64,000 bases of DNA. Source: Clostridia bacterium (GTDB taxonomy: Bacteria; Bacillota; Clostridia; Christensenellales; Aristaeellaceae). The stretch lies in the NCBI GenBank assembly GCA_017428385.1, contig JAFRQX010000046.1, positions 1 through 64,000 on the forward strand, written 5' to 3'. Each line of letters begins with the position of its first letter. Position 1 is the first letter of the stretch. The notes below the pieces were generated by a model. The model made no database searches and was not told the origin of the DNA. It saw only the letters and a program-made list of their open reading frames with translations. Shown here piece after piece: positions 1 through 8,260 of the stretch. Position numbers and translations under genes: made by a program.

Positions 1-1
1 C

Positions 2-2230
2 AGCTACAGCTTCGAAGAGAACGGAACATACGTAAACGACCTGACCAGTCTGACGAAGGTTGACGCGGGCGAGTACACGATCTATGTGAAGGGTACGAAC
101 CCGAACTACCAGAACGAAGCGACAACGACCGCGAAGCTGATTATTAGGAAGCGGAGCGTAACTCTGACGAGTGCAGATGGCGAAAAGACATATGACGGCA
201 CGGCACTGACAAAGAACGCACAGACCGATGTGACAGTCGGAGGAGACGGCTTCGTTACTGGTGAAGGCGCAACGTACGACATCACGGGTACCCAGACCCT
301 GGTTGGCAATAGCAAGAATACCTTCACCTATACGCTGAATGAAGGTACCAAGGCGGGTAACTACGACATCACACAGATCGAAGGCACATTGACGGTGACC
401 GATGATAAGGTGAAGCCGGAACATGTTGTGAAGAAGACTGTGGATAGCAAGGAATACGCACTGGGTGCGACAGTAACCTTCAATATCGAGGTAACAAACA
501 TCTATGATCACCCGGTAACGATCCTGCTGAGTGAAATTGATGGTGTAACACTTGCACAGAGCAAATTCGAGGGTGTAGAAGCTGGAAAGACAGTAAATAC
601 CACAGCAACCTACACCATCACAGAAGCGGATATCCTGGCAGGCAGTTTCACTAACACAGTAACGGCAACAGTGCAGGATCTCGACAAGACGGCTGAAGCG
701 ACAGCGGCTGTCGAAGCTCCGAACGGACACCTCACGATCGAAAAGGAGACGACCAGCGATCCTGAGAACGGTGCAACCTATGCACTGGGTGAAACAATCA
801 CCTATAAGGTCAACGTGATCAACGACGGTAACCTGACGATCACCGACATCACCGTAACAGACGAGCTGACCGGTGACGAGTGGACGATTGACAGCCTAGC
901 GCCCGGAGCAAGCAAGGACTTCCCGGCAGAGTATGTTGTGACCGAGGAAGACATCCTGGCGGGCAAGGTGGTTAATGAGGCAACCGCCACAGGCACCAGC
1001 CCCGATCCGGATAATCCTGACGTACCGGTGGATCCCGGCGATACTGAGGACGATACGGATAAACCGAACGGACACATCGCGATCAAAAAGGCTACGACTT
1101 CTAAGCCTGCGAACGGTGAGACCTACGCACTGGGTGAGAAGATCGAGTACAAGATTACCGCTATGAATGACGGTAACCTGACAATCACCGGTATCACCGT
1201 GACAGACGATCTGACAGGAGATAAGTGGACGATCACTAGCCTGGCACCCGGAGCAAGCGAGGAATTCAAGGCAGAGTATGTTGTGACCGAGGAAGATGTC
1301 CTGGCGGGCAAGGTGAGAAATGTAGCAACGGCTACGGGCACCAGTCCCGATCCGGACAAACCCGATGTACCGGCTGATCCCGGTGAAACTGAGGATTATA
1401 CGGACAAACCGAACGGTCACATCACGATCGAGAAGGTAACGACTTCCACACCTAAGGATGAAAAGGGTTATACGGAAGGCGAAAAGATCAGCTACAAGAT
1501 CACCGCTACGAATGACGGTAACCTGACAATCACCGGCATCACCGTGACAGACGATTTGACCGGAGACAAGTGGACGATTGAGAGCCTGGCACCAGGCGCA
1601 GCAAAGGAATTCGAGACCACCTACACCGTAACCGCAGCAGACGCGGCGGCCGGCAAAGTGCTGAACGTGGCAACGGCGAAGGGTACCAGCCCGGATCCGA
1701 AGAATCCTGAAGTGCCTGTAACACCCGGTGAGGATCCTGAACCCACGTATGAAATCAAGTTCACCCTAACTATCCGCTACTGGATCGGCAGCAAGGACGG
1801 CGAACTCATCAATACAGTGACCCGTGTTGAAAAGGCCGGCACTGAATATGATGTTGCAACTCCGCCGATGGAGGGTTATACTGCTGATACAGAGAGAGTT
1901 AAGGGCGTCCTGGATAAGGACATGGAATACGACGTGGTTTACACAGCGGAAGACTACACGCTGACAATCCTGTATGTGTACCAGGACGGCACGGAAGCCG
2001 CTGAGACCTATACAGAAGTGCTCCACTTCGGAGATGAGTACAGCGTTGAATCTCCCGTGATCAACGGCTACTACACCAACAAGAAGAAGGTTGAAGGCAC
2101 AATGCCCGCAAGGGATGTGACCGTCACAGTTATCTACGTAAAGACCCCGGTGATCATCACGATTGACGACTTTGAGACTCCTCTGGGCCTTGGTCTGGGC
2201 GGTATCAATGTCGGCGAAACCATCGAGTAA
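2..2230 (+). CDS. Repeat-containing cell-surface protein, 3' part of a larger gene
   Basis: The reading frame is open to the left edge, so the N-terminus and any signal peptide lie outside the window. What remains starts with an MBG/Ig-like segment containing YDGTAL. It is followed by a divergent repeat (from about base 412) and three clear repeats of about 115 residues beginning NGHLTIEK, NGHIAIKK and NGHITIEK (bases ~721, ~1069, ~1411). Each repeat has the pattern YxxGExIxYKxxxxNDGNLTIT and a linker rich in D and P, typical of DUF11/DUF7507-like adhesin stalk domains. Two MucBP-like modules follow (xxTILYVYQDGTEA type). The protein ends TPLGLGLGGINVGETIE with no LPXTG motif and no hydrophobic tail, so covalent sortase anchoring is not supported. 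The role is inferred to be surface adhesion or a stalk; the ligand is unknown. Confidence 0.8.
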   Translation, partial: SYSFEENGTYVNDLTSLTKVDAGEYTIYVKGTNPNYQNEATTTAKLIIRKRSVTLTSADGEKTYDGTALTKNAQTDVTVGGDGFVTGEGATYDITGTQTLVGNSKNTFTYTLNEGTKAGNYDITQIEGTLTVTDDKVKPEHVVKKTVDSKEYALGATVTFNIEVTNIYDHPVTILLSEIDGVTLAQSKFEGVEAGKTVNTTATYTITEADILAGSFTNTVTATVQDLDKTAEATAAVEAPNGHLTIEKETTSDPENGATYALGETITYKVNVINDGNLTITDITVTDELTGDEWTIDSLAPGASKDFPAEYVVTEEDILAGKVVNEATATGTSPDPDNPDVPVDPGDTEDDTDKPNGHIAIKKATTSKPANGETYALGEKIEYKITAMNDGNLTITGITVTDDLTGDKWTITSLAPGASEEFKAEYVVTEEDVLAGKVRNVATATGTSPDPDKPDVPADPGETEDYTDKPNGHITIEKVTTSTPKDEKGYTEGEKISYKITATNDGNLTITGITVTDDLTGDKWTIESLAPGAAKEFETTYTVTAADAAAGKVLNVATAKGTSPDPKNPEVPVTPGEDPEPTYEIKFTLTIRYWIGSKDGELINTVTRVEKAGTEYDVATPPMEGYTADTERVKGVLDKDMEYDVVYTAEDYTLTILYVYQDGTEAAETYTEVLHFGDEYSVESPVINGYYTNKKKVEGTMPARDVTVTVIYVKTPVIITIDDFETPLGLGLGGINVGETIE

Positions 2231-2255
2231 AAAATCACCCGAGATACTTATTTTC

Positions 2256-2282
2256 CCCGACACGCCGTTTCGGCGTGTCGGG
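2256..2282. terminator. Perfect 12-bp hairpin after the surface-protein gene
   Basis: CCCGACACGCCG and its exact inverse are separated by TTT, 25 bases after the stop codon. There is no T-run on either side, so it could be a weak terminator or an mRNA-stabilising stem. It lies 29 bases before the next start codon. Confidence 0.55.
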
Positions 2283-2310
2283 CCTAAAGGTGAACAAGGG
2301 GGACGATTGA

Positions 2311-4305
2311 ATGAAGAAATTGCTGGCATATCTGCTCATATTCGTGATGGCACTGACAGCTGTTACGGCCGGACTGGCAGAAACGGCTGAGGAACCTGCC
2401 GCTGAGGAAGCGCCGCAGGTCACATATGATTATGAAGAACTGACAGTGGCTGTCACAACGCCGCTGACCGGAAGCTTCTTCACCAATTTGTGGGAAAACG
2501 GCAGCAGCGATATGGACGTGCGTGCCATGATCCACGGGTACAACCTGATTGAGTGGGACACGGAAGATGGCATGTTTGTTCCGGATGAATCCGTAGTCAG
2601 CGGCGTGAATGTACAGGCTGCGGATAACGGTGATATCACCTTTATCATCGCGCTGTACGAAGATCTGTTCTACAGCGACGGAACACCGGTGACCGCCTGG
2701 GACTATGCCTTCTCTATCCTGCTGACCATGTCTCCGGAAATGAAGGAACTGGGTGCAAACGTACACCAGCCGGAGTACATAGCTGGCTACAGCAACTACA
2801 TCAGCGGAAAGAGCAAGCGACTGACCGGTGTGAGGGTGCTGAATGATCATCTGATTCACATCACAATTGATCACGCGTACCTGCCCTTCTTCTATGAACT
2901 GGGATTGCTGGACTGCACGCCTTATCCGATCGCTGTGATTGCTCCCGGCGTGAAGGTAGCAGATGATGGAAAGGGCATCTATTTGACCAACGCGGAGGGC
3001 GGAGATGAAGCTGTATTTACAGCGGATCTGCTGAAGGGTACGATCCTGGACGAAACAAGCGGCTACCGGACTCACCCGTCCGTGACAAGCGGACCGTATG
3101 TGCTGACTTCCTATGAGGACGGCGTGGCCAAGTTTGAAATCAACCCGCAGTACAAGGGCAATTCCAAAGGCCAGAAGCCTGTGATCAAGAAGGTCACGAT
3201 GATTTCGATGCCTTCGAATGAAATGATCGACGCTTACCATGACGGTAAGGTAACGCTGCTGAACAAAGTCAGCGACGGTGAGACGATCACGCAGCTGCTG
3301 GGCGAAGCAGCCGAGGATGAAATGTACACTTCCGCCAACTATGCCAGAACCGGCCTGAGTTTCATCAGCTTCAATACAGACCGTGCACCGCTGGATGACC
3401 TGGCGGTCAGACAGGCTATCGCGTATGCCGCGGACCGGGATGAAGTGGTGAAGGAAGCCCTGGACAGCTACGGCATGAAGGGCCTGGGCTACTTCGGCAT
3501 GGGTCAGTGGATGTACCTGCTGCTGAACGGTATCGTACAGTATCCCGTGGAAGAGCCGGAAGAGAATGCCACTGAAAAAGAAAAGGCAGAATACGAGAAG
3601 GCCATTGAACAATGGGAAGAGTTGACACTGGACGGTATAGAACCCTATGACCGTGACCTGGAAAAGGCCGCGGAGCTGCTGGACAATGCCGGATGGAACC
3701 GGAATGCAGACGGTGACGGCTTTGTCCAGGGATCTGACAAGCTGCGCTATAAGCAGACAGAAGAAGGCCTGGTGCCGCTGCGGCTGACGATGGCATACGG
3801 GGCCGGAAGTGCGGCCGGGGAAGCGCTGGAAGGCGCACTGGTACAGTCCCTGACGGAGATCGGCATTGAGCTGATCGTTGAAGCCATGGACGCAGACGCT
3901 ATGCTGTGCCAGTTTTACAGAATGAGCGAGACGAAGTATGACATGTACTTCCTCGCGACAAACTTCGACCTGCTGTATGATCCTTCCCTTAGTTTTACGG
4001 TGGATGAAGAAGGACATCACGTCTGGAAAACTTCCGGACTGGCGGATGACGAGCTTTGGGAACTGGCAGTATCCATGCGCCGCACTGAGCCGGATGATCT
4101 GCTTGGCTACTGTACGAAGTGGCTGGCATTCCAGAAGCGCTTCGCTGAACAGCTGCCGCTGCTGCCGATGTATTCCAACGTATACTTCGACTTCTATCCG
4201 CAGGTACTGCACGAATATAACATTGCAGCGAATATCTCCTGGCCGGAAGCTTCCATCGGCGCCTACCTTTCTGACTACGTGCCGGAAGTACCGGAAGAGG
4301 AATAA
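2311..4305 (+). CDS. ABC transporter substrate-binding protein, family 5 (peptide/oligopeptide type)
   Basis: This 664-residue protein has the length and layout of the SBP_bac_5 (DppA/OppA) family. It has a hydrophobic signal peptide (MKKLLAYLLIFVMALTAV), an acidic linker of E, P and A, and then the binding fold. The motif SDGTPVTAWDYAFS near residue 120 and the segment VRQAIAYAADRDEVV near residue 370 are family hallmarks. There is no lipobox cysteine after the signal peptide; the likely signal peptidase I site is after GLA. A GGGGGA ribosome-binding site precedes the ATG. No cognate permease or ATPase gene is adjacent, so it is an orphan binding protein here. Substrate (oligopeptide or other) cannot be told from sequence. 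Confidence 0.85.
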   Translation: MKKLLAYLLIFVMALTAVTAGLAETAEEPAAEEAPQVTYDYEELTVAVTTPLTGSFFTNLWENGSSDMDVRAMIHGYNLIEWDTEDGMFVPDESVVSGVNVQAADNGDITFIIALYEDLFYSDGTPVTAWDYAFSILLTMSPEMKELGANVHQPEYIAGYSNYISGKSKRLTGVRVLNDHLIHITIDHAYLPFFYELGLLDCTPYPIAVIAPGVKVADDGKGIYLTNAEGGDEAVFTADLLKGTILDETSGYRTHPSVTSGPYVLTSYEDGVAKFEINPQYKGNSKGQKPVIKKVTMISMPSNEMIDAYHDGKVTLLNKVSDGETITQLLGEAAEDEMYTSANYARTGLSFISFNTDRAPLDDLAVRQAIAYAADRDEVVKEALDSYGMKGLGYFGMGQWMYLLLNGIVQYPVEEPEENATEKEKAEYEKAIEQWEELTLDGIEPYDRDLEKAAELLDNAGWNRNADGDGFVQGSDKLRYKQTEEGLVPLRLTMAYGAGSAAGEALEGALVQSLTEIGIELIVEAMDADAMLCQFYRMSETKYDMYFLATNFDLLYDPSLSFTVDEEGHHVWKTSGLADDELWELAVSMRRTEPDDLLGYCTKWLAFQKRFAEQLPLLPMYSNVYFDFYPQVLHEYNIAANISWPEASIGAYLSDYVPEVPEEE

Positions 4306-4309
4306 ATAT

Positions 4310-4341
4310 AATTCAGAATTCAGAATTAAGAATTCAGAATT
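4310..4341 (+). repeat. Heptamer array, AATTCAG type, 4.6 units
   Basis: Four tandem 7-bp units (AATTCAG, AATTCAG, AATTAAG, AATTCAG) and a partial AATT start four bases after the stop codon of the solute-binding protein. It belongs to the period-7 family found throughout the window. Confidence 0.85.
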
Positions 4342-4413
4342 ATTACTGATGAGGCACATGGATTTGTTCAGAACGAGCGGATAAATATGCAAAAATGAAT
4401 CCATAAGAGAAGA

Positions 4414-4451
4414 GGAAAAGACCTTGCATCGCAGGGCCTTTTCCTTTATGC
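4414..4451 (+). terminator. Terminator or leader attenuator before the alpha-galactosidase
   Basis: GGAAAAGACCTTGC pairs with GCAGGGCCTTTTCC (14 positions, one mismatch, 3-base loop ATC) and is followed by TTTATGCTTTT. It lies 110 bases after the solute-binding protein gene and about 40 bases before the GH36 start, so it may end the first transcript or attenuate the second. Confidence 0.6.
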
Positions 4452-4486
4452 TTTTGGCTAAACGGAAAACACCCGGAGGAGAAAAA

Positions 4487-6547
4487 ATGAAACAATACAG
4501 CGAATACCGGTTTGGGGATATCCTGGTGACCTGGTGGCTGGACGAACAGAACCATATGGGGATGACCCTGATCCCGGCCGGGATGAAGGATCAGTTGCGG
4601 GAGCATCAGTATGCTTTGGAGAACCTGGTACAGATACACGCAAGGGGTGACCAGCTGCCGAATGGTTACGGAAACGGCCATACGATGGCCACAACAACGG
4701 CCACCGACCGTATGCGTTTTGTGAATCAGGTAAAGGAAGGCAATACGGTGGTGACCGAGCTTGCGGACGAGACCGGCCGCACGGTTTTTCATACCCTGAA
4801 ATGGGAAGAAGGACTGGAAGCCCTGCGGGTTTCTGTCCGGTTTGAAAACCGGACGGAAAAACCGGTGACACTGGACCTGCTTTCCAGTCTGAACTTTGGC
4901 GGGATTACACCCTTTGCGGACGGAGATGCCCACGGTACCCTGCTGCTGCACCGGGCCGGAAGCGCCTGGAGCGCAGAGGGCAGGCTGATCACGGATACCA
5001 TTGAGGAAGCGATGCTGGAACGGTCCTGGACGGGGCATGCCCTGCGGGTCGTAAAGTTCGGCCAGATTGGTTCCATGCCTGTGCGGGGCTGGTTTCCCTT
5101 TGCGGCAGTTGAGGACACGGCAAACGACGTGACCTGGGCTATGCAGATAGCCTGTCCTTCCTCCTGGCAGATGGAAATCCGCCGGAAAGATGACCGGCTG
5201 AATATGATGGCGTCCCTGCCGGATGATGATTTCGGCCAGTGGGCGAAGACTGTCGCACCGGGAGAAAGCTTTGAAACACCTGAAGCTTATGTGACGGTGG
5301 GACGCGGCGGCATTGACCGGGTGAGCCAGCGGCTGCTGACAGTCCACCGGGCCAATATGCCCCGGCCGGATGCGGAACTGCCGGTGCTGTTCAACGAATA
5401 CTGCACCACCTGGGGTGATCCGAGCCACGAAAACCTGACAAAGATCGCGGACCGTATCCAGGGACACGGGATCGATTTCCTGGTGATTGACGCGGGCTGG
5501 TACCGCCGGGAAGGCGTGGTATGGCATGAGTGCGGTGGAGACTGGATACCTGAAGAAAAAACCATGTTCCCGCAAGGCCTGAAGGCAACGGCGGACATGA
5601 TCCGGGCGCACGGCATGATTCCCGGAATCTGGTTTGAGCCGGAGACATGCGCAAAGGGTGCGGATATCTTCCGGAAGGAAGAAATGCTGCTGACCCGCAG
5701 GGGTACGGTGATCGATACAGACAACCGCCGGTTCCTGGATCTGCGTAAGCCGGAGGTGCAGGCCTACCTGGATGAGCGGGTAATCGGCCTGCTGCAAAAA
5801 TGCGGTTTCGGATATACGAAGATTGACTATAACGACTGTATCGGCGCAGGCTGCGATGATCCGGACAGCCTGGGTGAAGGTCTGCGGCAGAACATGCAGG
5901 CTATGCTGGAATTCTTCTGCCGGATGCGGAGGGAAATCCCGGAACTGTGGATTGAAAACTGCTCCTCCGGCGGCCACCGGCTGGAGCCTTCACTGATGGG
6001 CGTGACGGATATGGCATCCTTCTCGGACGCACATGAGTGTGAGGAGATCCCGATTATCGCGGCACAGCTGCAGCGTCTGATCCTGCCCGGCCAGTCCCAG
6101 ATCTGGGCGGCACTGCGGGCGAGTGACAGTATCCGCAGGATCAATTATTCACTGATCAACACTTTCCTGGGAGTGATGTGTATTTCCGGCGATGTGTGGG
6201 AGCTGTCTGAAGAGCAGTGGGCCAAGGTGGATGAGGGGATCAGCTTCTTCAAGGAAGTGAGGGGCATCATCCGGGACGGAGTGTCCATCTTCCATGGTAA
6301 CGTTTCCCAAAGCTGGCGGCACCCGGAAGGCTGGCAGGCGGTCTGCCGGACAGCAGGCGGGGAAACGCTGACAGTCGTCCATACCTTTGGCGGGAATCTG
6401 CCGGAGAAGGTCACCCTGCCGGTATCCGGGAAACGGATCCTGAGGGTGATGAACAGCGAAGACAATAAGATTGCATTGGAAAACGGCAGGCTGACGGTGG
6501 AACTGAAAGCTCCGTTTGAAGCAATTGCGATTCACACAGGAGATTGA
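4487..6547 (+). CDS. Alpha-galactosidase, glycoside hydrolase family 36
   Basis: The product hydrolyses terminal alpha-1,6-galactosyl residues of melibiose, raffinose or galactomannan fragments. At 686 residues it has the GH36 plan: an N-terminal beta-supersandwich (about 1-290), a (beta/alpha)8 barrel (about 300-610) and a C-terminal beta domain. Visible signatures are LVIDAGWY, GIWFEPE, the nucleophile aspartate in TKIDYND and the acid/base aspartate in FSDAHE. There is no signal peptide, so it should act in the cytoplasm on imported sugars. The start was set at the ATG with GGAGGAG 7 bases upstream; an upstream in-frame ATG would put the hairpin at 4414-4444 inside the coding region. Confidence 0.92.
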   Translation: MKQYSEYRFGDILVTWWLDEQNHMGMTLIPAGMKDQLREHQYALENLVQIHARGDQLPNGYGNGHTMATTTATDRMRFVNQVKEGNTVVTELADETGRTVFHTLKWEEGLEALRVSVRFENRTEKPVTLDLLSSLNFGGITPFADGDAHGTLLLHRAGSAWSAEGRLITDTIEEAMLERSWTGHALRVVKFGQIGSMPVRGWFPFAAVEDTANDVTWAMQIACPSSWQMEIRRKDDRLNMMASLPDDDFGQWAKTVAPGESFETPEAYVTVGRGGIDRVSQRLLTVHRANMPRPDAELPVLFNEYCTTWGDPSHENLTKIADRIQGHGIDFLVIDAGWYRREGVVWHECGGDWIPEEKTMFPQGLKATADMIRAHGMIPGIWFEPETCAKGADIFRKEEMLLTRRGTVIDTDNRRFLDLRKPEVQAYLDERVIGLLQKCGFGYTKIDYNDCIGAGCDDPDSLGEGLRQNMQAMLEFFCRMRREIPELWIENCSSGGHRLEPSLMGVTDMASFSDAHECEEIPIIAAQLQRLILPGQSQIWAALRASDSIRRINYSLINTFLGVMCISGDVWELSEEQWAKVDEGISFFKEVRGIIRDGVSIFHGNVSQSWRHPEGWQAVCRTAGGETLTVVHTFGGNLPEKVTLPVSGKRILRVMNSEDNKIALENGRLTVELKAPFEAIAIHTGD

Positions 6548-6589
6548 TATTCAAAATAAAAAATATTTTACAAAATTGTTAAAAAAGTG

Positions 6590-6618
6590 TTGACAATCGA
6601 AATAAAGTATGTAATAAT
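6590..6618 (+). promoter_or_regulatory. Strong sigma-A-type promoter for a short transcript
   Basis: TTGACA at 6590-6595 is followed after 16-17 bases by TAATAAT (6612-6618). It opens a self-contained unit of about 215 bases that ends at the terminator at 6798-6837. Confidence 0.75.
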
Positions 6619-6733
6619 GTAGTCACAAAGAAGAAGGACAGTAAAATAACAGGAGGTGAGAGGAAGAAAGGGAGACCCGTAAAAAGGATACAGGAAGTCC
6701 AATGAGGCTGTGGGGTGACTGGCGGAGGCGTTC

Positions 6734-6796
6734 ATGGCAAGTGGTAAATCCGGGAACGGCAAAGGCAGCGCGGATGCAGCGGAAGTGAATAGATAG
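6734..6796 (+). CDS. Candidate 20-residue Gly/Lys/Ser peptide
   Basis: This 21-codon frame (MASGKSGNGKGS..., ending AAEVNR) is not an established family member known to me. Support comes from its setting: GGAGG lies 5 bases before the ATG, a strong promoter lies about 115 bases upstream, and a 19-bp terminator begins two bases after the stop. A second short frame starts at 6702 (MRLWGDWRRRSW...), overlaps it in another phase and has a weaker site. The unit may instead be a non-coding RNA whose sequence happens to carry these frames. Function is unknown. Confidence 0.4.
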   Translation: MASGKSGNGKGSADAAEVNR

Positions 6797-6797
6797 A

Positions 6798-6837
6798 AAC
6801 GAGCAAACCCCTGTGCGTGCACAGGGGTTTGCTCGTT
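6798..6837. terminator. 19-bp perfect terminator hairpin
   Basis: AACGAGCAAACCCCTGTGC pairs exactly with its inverse across a 2-base GT loop. GTTATTTAT follows. It closes the short unit that starts at the promoter at 6590 and could act in both directions. Confidence 0.75.
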
Positions 6838-6898
6838 ATTTATGCATAACGGGAATGATATTGTTACGGAATGGCTGATCCTGAAAGAACCATAGAAA

Positions 6899-6952
6899 TT
6901 CTACGTAACGTAGAAATAATATTTGACAATTTACACGAATTGGGTGTTCAAT
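6899..6952 (+). promoter_or_regulatory. Palindromic operator and promoter upstream of the XRE gene
   Basis: TTCTACGTAACGTAGAA (6899-6915) is an 8-bp inverted repeat around one base. It is followed by TTGACA at 6923-6928 and a weak TTCAAT about 18 bases on. The position just upstream of -35 suits an operator, possibly for the XRE protein itself. Confidence 0.45.
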
Positions 6953-7076
6953 AGGGAAAATGAATCGGGTATGATGATTGCGAACCAAGGGAAACGGCGA
7001 AAGCTGATAAGGAGGAAGCAATCATGACAAACACGATTTCCGTCAATCACAATATGATCATTTCCGGAGGAAAGAC

Positions 7077-8162
7077 ATGGAAAATAAACTGGCAGAAAAT
7101 ATCCGCATTTATCGGAAAAACATGGGCCTCAGCCAGGAACAGCTTGCAGAGAGGCTCGGAATCACGCTGGGTACCATCTCGAAATGGGAGCGAGGAGCTT
7201 CTGAACCAGATCTCCTGTATGTCATGCAGATTGCCGAACTCTTTCATGTATCGGTCGATGCTCTGATCGGGTTCACGATGCACGGAAACAACGCGGAAAC
7301 AGAAGTAGAGAGACTTAAAGCCTTTTACAAGGAACATACGATTGAGGAAACCGCAAAGGAATATGACAGTTTGCTGATTAAATTTCCCAATCATTTCGAC
7401 ATAGTCCTCGGAGCGGCAAAATGCCATATGCAGATCGGCGTCGTTTATCGCCAACATGACGAACTGAAACGGGCCATTGAGCTGCTCCGGCACGCGATTG
7501 ACCTGTTTTCCCAGAACAAAGATCCGGAGATCAATGAAGTTGAACTGCGTAACTATATAGCCGAATGCTATTCCTCGCTGGAAGACTATAAGAAAGCCGT
7601 TGAAGAATATAAGAAAAATAACGTGTGCGGCAACAATGACGCCGAGATCGGACTGATCCTGATTGAGAAAGAAAAGCAGCTGAAGGAAGGCATCAAATAC
7701 ACGGAAACCGCTTTCCTGAACAGTATCAGCCAGATGATAAGTGTTATCAGCGGTTATATTATCTACTACAGGGAAACAAAAGAGGTAGAAAAGGGCATCC
7801 GGGCTGCCCAGTGGACAATCGATTACCTGAAGAACCTGAAGGATGACCCGGAAAAAGTGTGTTACCTGGACAAGATTATCAGCCTTTATTATCTGGTACG
7901 GGCCTTTGGAGAGGATAGAAGCGGCAAAGGCAGGGAGGCAGAAGACAGCATGCGGGAAGCTGTGAGGATGGCCAGGGAGTTTGATGCGAATCCGCTGAGG
8001 ACGCTGGAGAACATCGTTTTTGCGGACCATGTACGTGTATCAAATGTATATGACAACGGAGGGCCAACCGCGCTGGAAAGCCTGAGAAGGGCGATGGATG
8101 AAAACAAAGAGATCACAAGCGACATGTTCAAACAGAAATTCAACGAACTGATGAAGGATTAA
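7077..8162 (+). CDS. XRE-family transcriptional regulator with helical-repeat C-terminal domain
   Basis: The 361-residue protein has an N-terminal helix-turn-helix (residues about 4-60, with NMGLSQEQLAERLGITLGTI and ISKWERGASEPD). A long, mainly helical region of TPR-like character follows (for example EYDSLLIKFPNHFDIVLGAAKCH and DLFSQNKDPEINEVELRNY stretches). This architecture occurs in Bacillota regulators whose C-terminal repeats sense peptides or partner proteins. GGAGGAAAGAC precedes the ATG. A stronger site, AAGGAGG, precedes another ATG at 7024 whose frame overlaps this gene out of phase; it may be a leader peptide. Target and effector are unknown; the palindrome at 6899 suggests self-control. 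Confidence 0.8.
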   Translation: MENKLAENIRIYRKNMGLSQEQLAERLGITLGTISKWERGASEPDLLYVMQIAELFHVSVDALIGFTMHGNNAETEVERLKAFYKEHTIEETAKEYDSLLIKFPNHFDIVLGAAKCHMQIGVVYRQHDELKRAIELLRHAIDLFSQNKDPEINEVELRNYIAECYSSLEDYKKAVEEYKKNNVCGNNDAEIGLILIEKEKQLKEGIKYTETAFLNSISQMISVISGYIIYYRETKEVEKGIRAAQWTIDYLKNLKDDPEKVCYLDKIISLYYLVRAFGEDRSGKGREAEDSMREAVRMAREFDANPLRTLENIVFADHVRVSNVYDNGGPTALESLRRAMDENKEITSDMFKQKFNELMKD

Positions 8163-8232
8163 CAGCAGAGGCCGCGCAAGAAATCGGCTTGCCGATGAGA
8201 ATGATATTGAAAAGAATATATGAAGATAAAAA

Positions 8233-8260
8233 AGATCCGCCAGCTTAAGCTGACGGATCT
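8233..8260 (-). terminator. Terminator overlapping the end of the ABC exporter gene
   Basis: AGATCCGCCAGCTT and AAGCTGACGGATCT form a 14-bp palindrome with one mismatch. Read on the minus strand it is followed by a run of T. Its 5' arm contains the last codons and stop (DPSA-stop) of the gene ending at 8245. Confidence 0.8.

Noticed and set aside
6695..6790. Resemblance to a ZTP riboswitch (TGACTGGCG followed by GTGG and CCGGGAA)
   Set aside because: The 3' conserved CCGCCTGGGC part and the closing helix are missing, and no purine or folate gene follows.
7024..7266. 80-codon frame overlapping the XRE gene
   Set aside because: It lies out of phase within a well-supported gene and resembles nothing; kept only as a possible leader peptide.
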